From: Chitinophaga pinensis
Lineage (GTDB): Bacteria; Bacteroidota; Bacteroidia; Chitinophagales; Chitinophagaceae
Length of the DNA: 64,000 nt
Direction of reading: 5' to 3'
Assembly: GCA_943333125.1 (NCBI GenBank)
Contig: CALQSB010000007.1
Location: forward strand, 1-64,000
The notes below the pieces were generated by a model. That model saw nothing but the letters and a program-made list of their open reading frames with translations, made no database searches and was not told where the DNA came from. Both the position numbers and the translations under genes were made by a program. Positions 36,184-47,700 of the stretch are shown here, piece after piece (the first letter of the stretch is position 1; each line of letters starts with the position of its first letter).

Positions 36184-37362
36184 ATGATACAAATGCAGCA
36201 AACGATGCGCTGGTTTGGGCCTAGTGACCCGGTGAGTTTATGGGATATCAGACAGGCAGGATGTACAGGCGTGGTAAGTGCCCTACACCATATTCCTAAT
36301 GGAGAAGTATGGACGGTTAATGAAATCAGCAAACACAAATTGTTAATCGAAAAAGCCGATATGGTATGGGCAGTAGCAGAAAGTCTTCCTGTACATGAAG
36401 GGATAAAAACACAATCAGGAGATTTTAAAAAGCATATCGAAAATTACAAACAATCTTTAAAAAATCTTAGTGCTTGCGGAATAAATATTGTTGCTTATAA
36501 TTTCATGCCGGTTATGGACTGGACAAGAACCAATCTTGCTTATATGTTGGCCGACAAGTCTCTGGCCTTATTATTTGTAAGAGATGAAGTTATTGTTTTC
36601 GATTTATTTATCCTGAAAAGAAAAAATGCGAAAGCTGATTATTCAAAAGAAGAAATAGAAAGAGCCACCAAACGATATGGTGAAATGAATGAAAAGGAAT
36701 TAACAACGCTCAAGCAAAATATAATAAAAGGTTTGCCGGGAAGCGAAGAAAGTTTTACTATCGAAGCGTTTCAAAAAGCGCTTGATTCTTATGAAGAAAT
36801 CAATGCCGAAAAACTTCGAAGCCATTTGATTTATTTTTTAAATGAAATCATTCCTGTTGCTGATGAATACAAGGTGAAGATGGTTATTCATCCCGACGAT
36901 CCTCCTTTTTCATTGCTGGGACTTCCGCGTGTAGTGTCTACTGCAAATGATATTCAAAAATTAATTGAGGCAGTTCCTTCTTTAAACAATGGACTTTGTT
37001 TTTGTACAGGATCGTTTGGGGTAAGATCAGACAATGATTTGCCTGCAATGATAAAGCAGTTTGGAAGTCGCATAAATTTTATTCATCTTAGAAATACAAC
37101 CAGAAATAAATTCGGTGATTTCTTTGAAGATAACCATCTTGATGGTGATACGGATATGTATGCCATAGTGAAAGAAATAATAAAGTTAATGAGTATAAGA
37201 AAAACTTCAATTCCTATGCGCCCCGATCACGGTCATCAGATGCTGGATGATTTGAAAAAAATAACCAATCCAGGTTATTCAGCAATTGGCAGATTAAAAG
37301 GACTTGCAGAACTGAGAGGATTAGAATTAGGCATAATCAGAAATCTATCTGAAGAAAAATAA
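36184..37362 (+). CDS. uxuA: Mannonate dehydratase
   Basis: This 392-residue TIM-barrel enzyme converts D-mannonate to 2-keto-3-deoxygluconate. It has [12 protein letters not shown] at the start, [24 protein letters not shown] and MRPDHGH, the metal and substrate motifs of UxuA. The frame is open from 36145, but that would overlap the preceding gene; the ATG at 36184 matches the family start. It lies between the SDR enzyme and UxaC in a hexuronate operon. Confidence 0.94.
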   Translation: MIQMQQTMRWFGPSDPVSLWDIRQAGCTGVVSALHHIPNGEVWTVNEISKHKLLIEKADMVWAVAESLPVHEGIKTQSGDFKKHIENYKQSLKNLSACGINIVAYNFMPVMDWTRTNLAYMLADKSLALLFVRDEVIVFDLFILKRKNAKADYSKEEIERATKRYGEMNEKELTTLKQNIIKGLPGSEESFTIEAFQKALDSYEEINAEKLRSHLIYFLNEIIPVADEYKVKMVIHPDDPPFSLLGLPRVVSTANDIQKLIEAVPSLNNGLCFCTGSFGVRSDNDLPAMIKQFGSRINFIHLRNTTRNKFGDFFEDNHLDGDTDMYAIVKEIIKLMSIRKTSIPMRPDHGHQMLDDLKKITNPGYSAIGRLKGLAELRGLELGIIRNLSEEK

Positions 37363-37393
37363 TTTTAAAAAAATTAGTTTAATAAAAGAGATC

Positions 37394-38809
37394 ATGCAAA
37401 ATAAACAAGGAACCATTATTAATGACGACTTTTTGCTTCAAAATAAAACCTCAATTATTTTATATAATGACTATGTAAAAAAAATGCCCATAGTTGATTA
37501 TCATAATCATCTTCCTCCTGATCAGATAGCTTCTAACAAAAAATTTAATTCTCTCACAGAAATTTGGCTGAAAGGCGATCACTATAAATGGAGAGCAATG
37601 CGCGCCTTGGGTGTTAATGAAAAATACATTACAGGAAAAGACAGCAGTGATTTAGAAAAATTTATGGCATGGGCTACATGTTTTCCTGAAACCATTCGAA
37701 ATCCTTTATTTCACTGGTCGCAACTGGAATTGAAAAATTCATTCGGTATCAATGAATATTTAAATGAATCATCAGCAAAAAAAATATTTGAACATTGCAA
37801 TGAATTATTACAAAATGATTTGCTATCAACAAAGGGAATCTTAAAAAGTTATCATGTAGAAATGCTTGGAACTACAGATGATCCCTGTGATAATCTTGAT
37901 TATCATAAAAAATTAAAAGAGGATGAATTTGAAATAAAAGTTTTGCCTTCATTCAGGCCTGATAAAATATTTAACATAGCCAATCGCAATGTGTTTATTG
38001 ATTATCTCAATCAAATAGAAAATGCCAGCGGTATAAGCATTAAAACATTTCCTCAGTTGATTGCTGCCTTGGAAATGAGAATGGATTACTTTCATTTGCA
38101 CGGCTGTCGTATCGCAGATCACGGACTTCATAAAATGCCAGATCATTTTGAATTCAACAATGCGCTGGAAAAAGAATTCGAGAAATTTATTCAGGATTCA
38201 AATGCAATTTTCTCGGATCCCGAAAGATTTATTGGTGCTGTATTAATTGAATTATGCAAGATGTATCATAAAAGAGATTGGGTACAGCAATTTCATTTAG
38301 GCGCAATAAGAAATAATAATTCAAGATTATTAAATACAATTGGCCCTGATGCCGGTGTTGATTCTATTGGAGATTTTAAACAGACTTTTGCTTTGTCTAA
38401 TTTCTTAAATGCTTTGGATAAAGAAAATAAACTAACCAAAACAATACTTTATAATATCAATCCGGCCGACAACGAAACCTTTGCTTCGATGTGCTTAAAT
38501 TTTAATGATGGTCTTATAAAAGGAAAAATTCAATATGGCTCTGGATGGTGGTTTTTAGATCAGAAAGACGGAATCGAAAAGCAATTAAATGCCTTATCCA
38601 ATATGGGTATAATTAGCAATTTTGTTGGCATGCTTACAGACAGCAGAAGTTTTCTTTCTTTTTCCCGTCATGAATATTTCAGAAGAATATTGTGTAATTT
38701 ATTTGGAGATGAAATGGAAAAAGGGTTATTGCCCAATGATATAAAATGGATAGGAGGTATTTTACAGAATATTTGCTATAATAATGCGAAAACTTATTTT
38801 AATCTTTAA
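37394..38809 (+). CDS. uxaC: Glucuronate/galacturonate isomerase
   Basis: This 471-residue enzyme isomerises D-glucuronate to D-fructuronate (and galacturonate to tagaturonate). It carries the amidohydrolase-fold metal motif DYHNHLPP (His37, His39), plus TTDDPCDNL, FHLGAIRNNNSR and SFLSFSRHEYFRR. Length is typical. It sits 31 bases after uxuA. No UxaA/UxaB or KdgK/KdgA genes are in the window, so later steps must be elsewhere. Confidence 0.94.
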   Translation: MQNKQGTIINDDFLLQNKTSIILYNDYVKKMPIVDYHNHLPPDQIASNKKFNSLTEIWLKGDHYKWRAMRALGVNEKYITGKDSSDLEKFMAWATCFPETIRNPLFHWSQLELKNSFGINEYLNESSAKKIFEHCNELLQNDLLSTKGILKSYHVEMLGTTDDPCDNLDYHKKLKEDEFEIKVLPSFRPDKIFNIANRNVFIDYLNQIENASGISIKTFPQLIAALEMRMDYFHLHGCRIADHGLHKMPDHFEFNNALEKEFEKFIQDSNAIFSDPERFIGAVLIELCKMYHKRDWVQQFHLGAIRNNNSRLLNTIGPDAGVDSIGDFKQTFALSNFLNALDKENKLTKTILYNINPADNETFASMCLNFNDGLIKGKIQYGSGWWFLDQKDGIEKQLNALSNMGIISNFVGMLTDSRSFLSFSRHEYFRRILCNLFGDEMEKGLLPNDIKWIGGILQNICYNNAKTYFNL

Positions 38810-38855
38810 AAATAAATTTTAATTAATCAAACCAATACTTTAAATAATCTGAGAC

Positions 38856-40424
38856 ATGATGAAAGTTCTAAAAGTTATATTTCTTTTTTTGATTTGCTTT
38901 TATGTAAATCAAGCTGCTGCTCAGAAAAGATTTAAAGATGAAATATTCACTGAAATAGATTCTGTAGTTAACGTTCAGTATGGGGAAGCAACGAATATTA
39001 ATGGCGATAAAGAAAAACTACTGCTGGATGTTATTTATCCGCCCAAAACGGATACTTTAAAAAACAGGCCCTTGCTTATATTTATCCATGGTGGCGGGTT
39101 TCAAAGTAATTCTAAAAATGGATTGTACAATTCAACGGTTTGTAATTCATTCTCCAAAAGAGGTTATGTAACAGCAACTATTGATTATCGCTTGGGTGTT
39201 GAAAAATCAGTAACTGAAGATGGAAAAGAAGTTAGAACAAACAAAGATTTTGCAGAGGCTTTGTATCGTGCGCAACAGGATGGAAAAGCAGCCATTCGTT
39301 TTTTCAGAAAACACGCTGATGAATATGGAATTGATACTTCATTAATTTTCATAACCGGAAGTTCAGCTGGCTCAATGACCTGCCTGGCAATTGCGTACAT
39401 GAATGAAAATGAAATTCCTGTTGAAGTCAATCAGAAAAAATGGGGAACTATCGAGGGCAACAGCGGTAATGAAGGGTACTCTTCAAAAGTAAAAGGGGTA
39501 ATAAATGCCTGGGGAGCAATCATTGATTACAAATGGATTCAAAATGGAGATGTGCCTTTGTTTAATACCGCTGGAACAGATGATAAAAAAGTTCCCACGG
39601 ACAGCTCTTTTGATTACCATGGATTTAAATACGGATCTTATTTTTTATTTCAACATTGTTTATCACTCGGAATTGCTACAGGATGGCGGCCTTTTTATGG
39701 TAGCGGTCATACGCTAAATAGTAATCGTTTAAAACAAGACAGTTGCGTGCAGTCTATGTCCGACTGGTTATATACTCAATTAAAAATCAACAAAGGCAAA
39801 AAAGATGAAGGTGTATTTAAGTGGGTAAAAGATATCAACCGTTTTGACAGTTTGAATGCTATTGAAAAATATTCAGACAGCGCCATCATGTTTATCGGCA
39901 GTTCTTATATCAGAATGTGGAAGAATATCAGAGAAGATTTAAATTACAAGGAAATCATTCATCGTGGTTTTGGTGGTTCCAATTTAAGAGATGTAGCTTA
40001 TTATATAAAGCGCATTGTATACCCACATCATCCCAAAGCCATTTTTATTTATGTAGGAAATGACATTGGTGCAACAGAAAGGGATAAAGCGCCAGATCAG
40101 GTGCTGGAGTTGTATAAATATGTTGTAAAAATTATTCGTGATAAATACCCTGCAACACCAATAACCTGGCTGGCGATTTCGCCAAGTGAAAAAAGATGGA
40201 CTGTTTGGGATAAAATTCAAGAAACCAATAATCTGGTAAAAGCATTTACAGCATCACAACCGAATTTATTTTACATTGATGCAGGACAAAAATATTTAGG
40301 TACTGACGGAAAACCTGTTGCCACATTTTATCGCGATGATAAGATGCATTACAACGAAGAAGGATATAAGTTGTGGGGCAGGTCAATCGATGCAGAAGTA
40401 AAAACAATTTTAAACAAAAAATAA
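38856..40424 (+). CDS. Secreted bifunctional protein: alpha/beta-hydrolase esterase plus SGNH hydrolase
   Basis: This 522-residue exported protein starts with a signal peptide (cleavage near AAAQ). Residues about 40-305 are an alpha/beta hydrolase with HGGG (78-81), nucleophile elbow GSSAG (Ser170), Asp242/243 and His285 (YGSGHT). Residues about 325-522 are an SGNH/GDSL hydrolase with FIGSSYIR (Ser349/350), GFGGSN, GND (401-403) and DKMH (Asp495, His498). It lies 46 bases after uxaC, so removal of ester groups from uronate-containing polysaccharide is inferred. Two adjacent ATGs can start it. Confidence 0.82.
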   Translation: MMKVLKVIFLFLICFYVNQAAAQKRFKDEIFTEIDSVVNVQYGEATNINGDKEKLLLDVIYPPKTDTLKNRPLLIFIHGGGFQSNSKNGLYNSTVCNSFSKRGYVTATIDYRLGVEKSVTEDGKEVRTNKDFAEALYRAQQDGKAAIRFFRKHADEYGIDTSLIFITGSSAGSMTCLAIAYMNENEIPVEVNQKKWGTIEGNSGNEGYSSKVKGVINAWGAIIDYKWIQNGDVPLFNTAGTDDKKVPTDSSFDYHGFKYGSYFLFQHCLSLGIATGWRPFYGSGHTLNSNRLKQDSCVQSMSDWLYTQLKINKGKKDEGVFKWVKDINRFDSLNAIEKYSDSAIMFIGSSYIRMWKNIREDLNYKEIIHRGFGGSNLRDVAYYIKRIVYPHHPKAIFIYVGNDIGATERDKAPDQVLELYKYVVKIIRDKYPATPITWLAISPSEKRWTVWDKIQETNNLVKAFTASQPNLFYIDAGQKYLGTDGKPVATFYRDDKMHYNEEGYKLWGRSIDAEVKTILNKK

Positions 40425-40495
40425 AAACACGCTTTCGATATTTATTGATTTTACTTTTTGTATTTCTTTTCTCAATAGAAAAAATTCCTTTGTAT

Positions 40496-40723
40496 TTATT
40501 TTTTTTCCTGACTATATTCTCCTTTTAATGCGTAATACCCAAATACTAATAGTCCACCTACAATAATTGGTGTTAGTAGAAAAATGTTGATAATGCCAAA
40601 AACTAAATCTTCCTGTTTACCTGATTGAAACTTGGGAATACCCATCACCATAATATTGAAATAGCCAATCAGCAATGCGATGAGGATCCACAAAATTCCT
40701 GAGTATTTTTTTATTGATTCCAT
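40496..40723 (-). CDS. Small two-helix membrane protein
   Basis: This 75-residue protein has two membrane helices (about 8-27 and 42-66) with a short loop and a charged C-terminus ending SQEKK. No motif is recognised. It follows the MFS transporter after four bases on the same strand, so it may be a small companion subunit of that transporter; this is inference only. Confidence 0.62.
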   Translation of the reverse strand: MESIKKYSGILWILIALLIGYFNIMVMGIPKFQSGKQEDLVFGIINIFLLTPIIVGGLLVFGYYALKGEYSQEKK

Positions 40724-40727
40724 AATT

Positions 40728-42251
40728 TTATTCTTTTATTTTATTATCATTTTTATCTAAAAAAATCATACCGATAAGAAAACAAATTGATCCTACTATT
40801 ATCGGGTACCACAATCCATTTAAATACCAGTCAGGATTATTATTTGATTTTGCTGTGGTAACCAGATATGTAGCAACGGTTGGAAGTAAGCCTCCAAAAA
40901 TTCCATTTCCAATATGATAAGGAAGCGACATAGACGTATATCTGATTTTTGCGGGAAACATTTCAACCAGAAATGCTGCAATAGGTCCATAAACCATAGT
41001 AACGAATAGCACCTGTATAAATATCAGAAAAACTAAAGTCCAGTAATTTTTATTGTTTAATGTAATTGATTTCTTTACGTCATTACAGGGTTTGATAATA
41101 TTATTTTTGAATACCGTATCTTTTTTGATCAGTTCCATTTTAGTTCCATCATCAAAAAATATTTTAGTTGTAGTTGTTGAAATAGAATCAAAAGGACGTT
41201 TATTAATTGCACTCATTTTAATGACAACGTTTTTTTGTTTTGTTATTTCTGTTTTATGGGCACAATCAATTGTTGTAAACATTTCAGTGTAAATAGGCCG
41301 ATAGGCGACCACTGCCAATAAAATACCAAGCATCATTATTTTCTTTCTTCCAATTTTATCTGATAAGCCACCAAACACAATAAAAAAAGGTGTAGCCAGT
41401 AATAAACCTATTGCCATTATGGTATCTGTTTGCTGGCTAACCACTCCACAGACTTTTCCAATAAAACTCATAGCATAAAACTGACTTGTGTACCAAATAA
41501 CCCCTTGACCCATTGTAGCGCCGAACAAAGCAAGTAACACGAACTTAAAATTATACTTGTTTCCAAAGCTTTCTTTCAATGGATTTTTAGATATCGTTCC
41601 TTCAGATTTTATTTTTGTATAAACAGGAGATTCTTCCATGTTCTTCCGGATAAAGAAAGAAATAATTACCATAATTATAGAAATCCAGAATGGGATACGC
41701 CATCCCCAGTCTTCAAATCTTTCAACGCCTAAAGTATTTCGTATAATTAATATTACTGAAAGCGATAAAAAAAGGCCAACCGTTGCCGTTGTTTGAATCC
41801 AAGAAGTCCAGTATCCTCTTTCTTTTGTGGGAGAATGTTCGGCAACATAAGTTGCGGCTCCTCCATATTCGCCACCTAAAGCAAGCCCTTGTAAAAGCCG
41901 AAGTATTAATACAAGCAATGGAGCCATAAAGCCAATGGTACTATAATCGGGAATACAACCAATTAAAAAAGTAGATCCGCCCATTAATAATAGCGTAACC
42001 ATAAAAGTATATCTCCTGCCAATCAAGTCTCCTAATCTGCCAAAAAACAAAGCACCAAAAGGACGCACCACAAATCCTGCAGCAAAAGTCGCTAAAGTAG
42101 AAAGAAAGGCTGCGGTTGGATTAGATTGAGGAAAAAACTTAGTCGAAATTACAACAGCGAGACTACCGAAAATATAAAAATCATACCATTCGATTAATGT
42201 TCCTAAAGACGAGGCAATAATAATCGATCGAATACCTTTATTTCTTTTCAT
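40728..42251 (-). CDS. MFS transporter, metabolite:H+ symporter (ProP/ShiA-like) with large loop
   Basis: This 507-residue protein has twelve probable membrane helices and the family motif GRLGDLIGRRYTF between helices 2 and 3, repeated as GGLSDKIGRKKIM between 8 and 9. Text FVVRPFGALFFGR and YGGAATYVAEHSP match the metabolite:H+ symporter family. Residues about 310-385 (FTTIDCAHKTEI to SITLNNKNYW) form an unusually long hydrophilic loop after helix 8. It is convergent with the uronate genes; whether it carries uronates or a related acid is not known. Confidence 0.85.
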   Translation of the reverse strand: MKRNKGIRSIIIASSLGTLIEWYDFYIFGSLAVVISTKFFPQSNPTAAFLSTLATFAAGFVVRPFGALFFGRLGDLIGRRYTFMVTLLLMGGSTFLIGCIPDYSTIGFMAPLLVLILRLLQGLALGGEYGGAATYVAEHSPTKERGYWTSWIQTTATVGLFLSLSVILIIRNTLGVERFEDWGWRIPFWISIIMVIISFFIRKNMEESPVYTKIKSEGTISKNPLKESFGNKYNFKFVLLALFGATMGQGVIWYTSQFYAMSFIGKVCGVVSQQTDTIMAIGLLLATPFFIVFGGLSDKIGRKKIMMLGILLAVVAYRPIYTEMFTTIDCAHKTEITKQKNVVIKMSAINKRPFDSISTTTTKIFFDDGTKMELIKKDTVFKNNIIKPCNDVKKSITLNNKNYWTLVFLIFIQVLFVTMVYGPIAAFLVEMFPAKIRYTSMSLPYHIGNGIFGGLLPTVATYLVTTAKSNNNPDWYLNGLWYPIIVGSICFLIGMIFLDKNDNKIKE

Positions 42252-42460
42252 AATTTATTATTAAGGAATAAGTTTTAAACCAAATGGATTCGAATTTTAC
42301 TCATCTCGTTCTAACCATATTAATTAAATATCGTGAATAATAATCAGTAATGATAAATCAATATCAACTTAGTATAGAATTTATAATGACAGTAAAATAA
42401 ATGTAATGCCTATGTACACTTTTCTTTGTGATAATTTTATCGACACAACCAGAGTTATCA

Positions 42461-44752
42461 TCAAAATGGCAAACCAATAGCAATATTAAATATCAAATTT
42501 TCTTTTCTCCATGCAGTATTACCAAAATTTAAGTTATTAATAACCCATTTGTTGCCATCAGGTAGAAATGGCTTTCTTAACGGAACACCAAAATCAAATC
42601 TTATTAAAAGAATGGTCGCGTCAAATCTTAATCCCATTCCGGAAGAAACGGCAATTTCTTTATAAAAATTACGGGAAATTTTAGCTGTTGGACCAAATAA
42701 TAAAGTATCTTTTGTCCATGTGTTTCCTGCATCTACAAAAAATGCATAACTGAGATATTTTGAAAATGGTATTCTTAATTCTGTGTTGAACAATAATTTC
42801 ATATCTCCACCAATAATCTGATAAAGTCCTTGATTTAATGCAGAAGGTTTTAATGAGCCTGGACCAATGCCGCCTGCATTAAAACCTCTTAAAGAGCTGG
42901 CGCCGCCTATGGTGTATAATTTAGAAAAAGGAAGGGCTTTGGAATTATGATAAGGAATACCTAATCCAATCAGAAATCTATTGGCGAAGCTGATTTTATT
43001 ATTTAATTTAATGGTGTAATGAATATCTAAATCAAGTTTCACGAACTGAGCAAACGGAACTTTGATAAAAACTTTCTCTCTGTAGTTTTTTGCACCAGTA
43101 ATAAAGCCTGCTAGATTACCTGAAAGATCCAGACCAGTATTAAAATACCATTTATGTTTTTTGTTTTCAGTAAACCAGCTATAAGAAAAATAAGTACCCA
43201 AAATTGTTTCAGGATATATTGTTGTCAGAAGTGAAGGATTAAGCGCCGCCTGTCTGTAAAATGAATCAGTAACATTTGAAGAGTTCACATAACTTAATGA
43301 AACAGGTGCAAAATTAAACTGGGAATTAGCTGTTGGTTTTTTTATGAACTCATATTGAAACCTAAAGAAATTTTTAGTGTAATATAATTTCTTAGTGTAC
43401 CACTCATAACCAAAACCAATTGTGGTATTTGCAGGATAAAAACTGTTTTCTTTCAATTTAAGAAAGGGGATAGCATAACGTGGAAATTTTAATGATATTT
43501 CGGTTCCCGCCCTGAAATTATTATTTACTTTTAATGAATCTGCGAGTGCTACTTCAAACCCGCCATATGCTTTTACGACAAGCTGCTCGGCACCACCAAA
43601 AACATTTTTATTTTTCCAGTTCACACCTACTTTACTTCCAACATAACTATTGTCTTTACTGAATCCATCTATAGATGCCTGGAATGATTTCTTTTTTGAA
43701 GGCGTTAAAAAATAAGAGACTGCTAATTCATTTTGATGATTAGTTCCAGCTACGGTATCAAATTTATTTTTTACAAATTTAAATGCACCTAAATTTATAA
43801 ACCTGTTCAACGTTGCATTAATAAATCGACTATTGTAAATGGTGTCAGGTCTGTAAGTAATTGCACTTGCAAATAATTTCGAATTGAATTTAGGCTCATT
43901 TTGCTTTATAATTAATTTCTCGAAATATTTTATTTTTATAGAATCCGGGTTAAATAAATTATTACTCAATGAATAATCCGGATACACAGATACAGAGGTT
44001 ATTTTATAAACTCTTCTTGATTCGGGAGGTGCTGATTTTTTTATATTAAATAACAGGTTTACTTTTCTGTTACCAATGGTACTGTCGGCATAAGCCATAA
44101 GAAAATCAGGATGAAAATAATAATACCCTTTTGTTTTAAGATAAAGATCAAGTCTTTCCCTTTCTGCTGTGATGTCGCTTAATCTGTATGGTTTTCCTGC
44201 TGCAAGCAAACCATTTTTATTTGATTTATTTTCCAGTAAATTTATTAATGGATTTGCTGAGTCTGAAACCCATTTTATTTCATTAAGAAGATATTGCGGC
44301 TCCACATGAACGGTATAAACAGCAGTACAATATTGTTTATCGCTGATGGTGTCGCCTTTTGCAGTGGAGTGAAAGTATCCAAGATTTTCAAGTAATGATT
44401 GTATGTTTTCGGAAGCCGACGCCACATTAATTCTATCATTCAAAACAGGAGGCTCCGCAAATTTCTTTCTTAGATACACTTTGAAGCCATTTTCTTTTTT
44501 AGGCGTTCCGATTTTGTACCAAAACCATACTTTATAAGGAAATCCTAAAATAAATTTATTTCTGCTGGGTCTGGTCGCTAACGCGATAGTGGTTTTTAGT
44601 GATCGATTGCTTTCTTTAACATCGGCATTTTTAGTGATTTTTATTAATGCCCCTTTATATAATTTTGAACCTACAGGAAGCTGTTTCTCTATGTTACACG
44701 ATGAGGTGAGCAGAACAAGTAAAAAAAATGGTATTGTAATATTTAATCTCAA
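42461..44752 (-). CDS. tamL: Lipidated TamA-family outer-membrane assembly protein (TamL)
   Basis: This 763-residue protein has a lipobox SSC (Cys19), POTRA-like N-terminal domains (about 30-330) and a C-terminal 16-strand barrel of the Omp85 superfamily, with the conserved GGASSLRGFNAGGIGPG turn and a terminal IAIGLPF. Bacteroidota use a lipidated TamA called TamL. It lies three bases after tamB, as expected of the two-component module that helps envelope biogenesis. Confidence 0.9.
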   Translation of the reverse strand: MRLNITIPFFLLVLLTSSCNIEKQLPVGSKLYKGALIKITKNADVKESNRSLKTTIALATRPSRNKFILGFPYKVWFWYKIGTPKKENGFKVYLRKKFAEPPVLNDRINVASASENIQSLLENLGYFHSTAKGDTISDKQYCTAVYTVHVEPQYLLNEIKWVSDSANPLINLLENKSNKNGLLAAGKPYRLSDITAERERLDLYLKTKGYYYFHPDFLMAYADSTIGNRKVNLLFNIKKSAPPESRRVYKITSVSVYPDYSLSNNLFNPDSIKIKYFEKLIIKQNEPKFNSKLFASAITYRPDTIYNSRFINATLNRFINLGAFKFVKNKFDTVAGTNHQNELAVSYFLTPSKKKSFQASIDGFSKDNSYVGSKVGVNWKNKNVFGGAEQLVVKAYGGFEVALADSLKVNNNFRAGTEISLKFPRYAIPFLKLKENSFYPANTTIGFGYEWYTKKLYYTKNFFRFQYEFIKKPTANSQFNFAPVSLSYVNSSNVTDSFYRQAALNPSLLTTIYPETILGTYFSYSWFTENKKHKWYFNTGLDLSGNLAGFITGAKNYREKVFIKVPFAQFVKLDLDIHYTIKLNNKISFANRFLIGLGIPYHNSKALPFSKLYTIGGASSLRGFNAGGIGPGSLKPSALNQGLYQIIGGDMKLLFNTELRIPFSKYLSYAFFVDAGNTWTKDTLLFGPTAKISRNFYKEIAVSSGMGLRFDATILLIRFDFGVPLRKPFLPDGNKWVINNLNFGNTAWRKENLIFNIAIGLPF

Positions 44753-44755
44753 TAG

Positions 44756-47700
44756 TTATTTTTTATTTCCAAAAAACTCCTTGAAAGTATCATAATCAAG
44801 TGTTACTAAAAATGAAACACCGGTTTCAACTACAAATCCATCCAAAACAATTTCAAATTGATTTTTGGAATAAGCACTAATCATATACTTTCCATCTTTA
44901 CTCAACTTGTAGGCCATATTTAAATCAGGTCTGAAAGTATTTGAATTGCTTCCTGCTTGTTGTCCAGACAATCCAAAATTATTGCCAACACTTATAGAAA
45001 GCCGATTATTAAAAAAACTTTTTGTTATGGCAATATTCAAATCAGTTCTCTGTTCTGAACTTCCATTTGTATAATCATTATAAGAATTCAAATTAAGATC
45101 TACGTCCATGCCTTTTAATAAATCACCTGCAATATCATTTACCGCAGAGGAAAGAAAACTGCTGACACTTTTTTTAGCCATGTCAGAAAAATCACTGTTT
45201 GAGTATTTCATAAAGTCGCTACTTTGCTCGCTTACAAATCGGTTCATCAGTAAAAGTGAAAATACTTGTTTGTTCATTGTTGCTTGATCCATCCTGAGTT
45301 GCGCCAGTTTGTTATCAATAAGCGATTTCATTTCGTTTGTAATTTTTGCACTTTCTTCAGAAAGCTGAATATCAAATCCTATTGCAGGTTTTAATAAACT
45401 GCCGGTGATATGCAGTATAACTTTAAATGGAGTTTTTTGTTTGTAAATATTGTCTTCATCCCCGCTTATGCTGTTGGTTTCATTACTTAAAAGGTCATAA
45501 GGAACAGCATTGGAAATATATTCAGCGGAAATATCTACAGCGGCATCTTGTATTGCACCAGCAAAACTTACGTTACTCCCTTTTAATAAATTAAACTGTC
45601 TTTTTAAAAGTTGATAATTCAGAATGTAATAACCTTTATTTAATTCATAATTCCCGGTTAATAAAATATTGCCTCCTGGATCTACACCTGCATTTAAATG
45701 AGCATCACCCTGAACGCTTATTTCGTCTCCTGTTGAAGGGTCAATAATAATTTTAAAGCTCGCTTTTTTTGTTACAGAAAGATTGACATTGTATCTTAAA
45801 AAAGTTGATAAATCTGCAGTGGGCTTATTCTTTTCAATGAATCCATCAGAAATGGTATTGAATAAAAATGTATCTCTGTCAACAAATCTTACTACGGTAT
45901 TCCCATCGTCTTTTACATATCCACTTTCTGGAAGCTCAACGGTAAGGTCTGTATGGTCATCAATAACGATATCGCCTTCAATATTTGGTTTATTCAAGGT
46001 TCCGTCTATTATTATTTTTATATCAGCCGAAGCAAAACCATAAAACATATTTGTTGAATTATTTTTTGCATTTACCAGAACAAAATCTTTAGCGTTAATA
46101 TTTAATCCAAGAGCCAGTTCATTATTTTTATCATTGGTAATATCCCCATTAACTTTTAATACATGCCCTAAACTGTCTTTTATCTCAATGTCATTCATTA
46201 TTATTTTAGGATAATTCAATGTTATTTTATGATCAGTAATTTTATATGTTGTTCCCAGCATTGGAATTTTAAAAGAAGTGGTATCAAAAAAGAGTTCTCC
46301 ATTCCAGATAGGATTAGCGAAGGATCCGCTTATTGAAACACCGCCACGCAGATTGCCTTTGCAATTACTAAGTTGACCTTCTGTAAAGGCTTCTATTGTT
46401 TTGATGTTAAACGTTTTGATGTCGATTTTTGCTTCAATTTCTTTAGCAGGATCATCAGTAAAGTAATTGGCTTTTACAAGCAGATCATTGCCATTTTCAT
46501 TCAATGCAACACTCGCTGACATTTCATTGTCGGAAATACTTTCGGCATTTGCAAAAAGATTTCCAATTGGAATGCCCATAACATTTAACTTAATAATATT
46601 GGCTTTTCCCGAAAATGAAGGACTGGCCTGATCAAAGTCATCTACAAGCATTTTTACATTTACTTCACCGGAAATGTATTGAGGATCTTCACTTAATAAC
46701 GAACTGATACTTTTTAAATCAAAATTATCTATATCAAAATCGATTGCACTTTTAGGTTCATTGGTTTTACTGTTAACATAAAGAAGCGAAGAGTCTTTGG
46801 TCAATATAAAATTATGTATATTAAATCCTCGGGGAGATAAGTTGATTTTATTATCAGAAGCAGCACTCCAATATTCATAATTCAATAGTACACCGTTAGT
46901 AAGCTGAAGTGTATAATTATCTCCATCAACCACAGCCAGTGCACTCAACCCAAACCAGTCTTTTCCTTTATCATCTACCATTGAGGCATCTAACGATAAT
47001 TTATTATCAGATAATTTTGAGGATAATATAGTTTTATGAAAAACGTATTTATTCATCTGTAAATTATCAAAAGAAATATTTCCTGTTATTTCTTTTTCTG
47101 AAGCGCCATCTAAGTTTACATGTATATTATTTACTTTATTATCATGATACTTTATGTAAGGGCTGGTTAAAATAAATTTAAAATCAGGCGCTTGTTTGTT
47201 ATTATCAAAAATTCCTTCAAAATCTATTTTACCAAAAGACATATCATCGGGTAAAAAACTCGAAATAATAGAATCCTGAATGATGCTACCTGTAATGCTT
47301 ACCGTTTGCTGACTAATAATTTCGCTCGAATCTGCAGCACCTATTTTATAATATCCATTAAAATAATTTAAAAAATCATGTCCGATTTTAGTGTAATCAA
47401 ATTTACCGCCAGCATTTATTTTAGCAAATGGAGCATTAATTTGAATTGAATCTACACCTTCAAATGAATTAGCAACAATGGAAGCTTTGTAAACAGGATA
47501 ATACATACCGGGCACAGAAACGTGAATATTATTTAATAATAAAGCGGCATCGAGTTTTCCGGGCTCAAAACTTTTACTGTTTAAATTGATGATTCCTGAA
47601 AAGTCTAAAGTGTCGTTTATCAGGTGCAATTCATTTAGTTGAGCAGTATCAACATCCATCATAGCGTTGATTATAGGAAAATCTTTACTCACATCAGCAT

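Noticed and set aside
42252-42460. Gene in the gap between transporter and TamL
   Set aside because: The 209 AT-rich bases hold no frame of length or motif worth reporting and no clear terminator.
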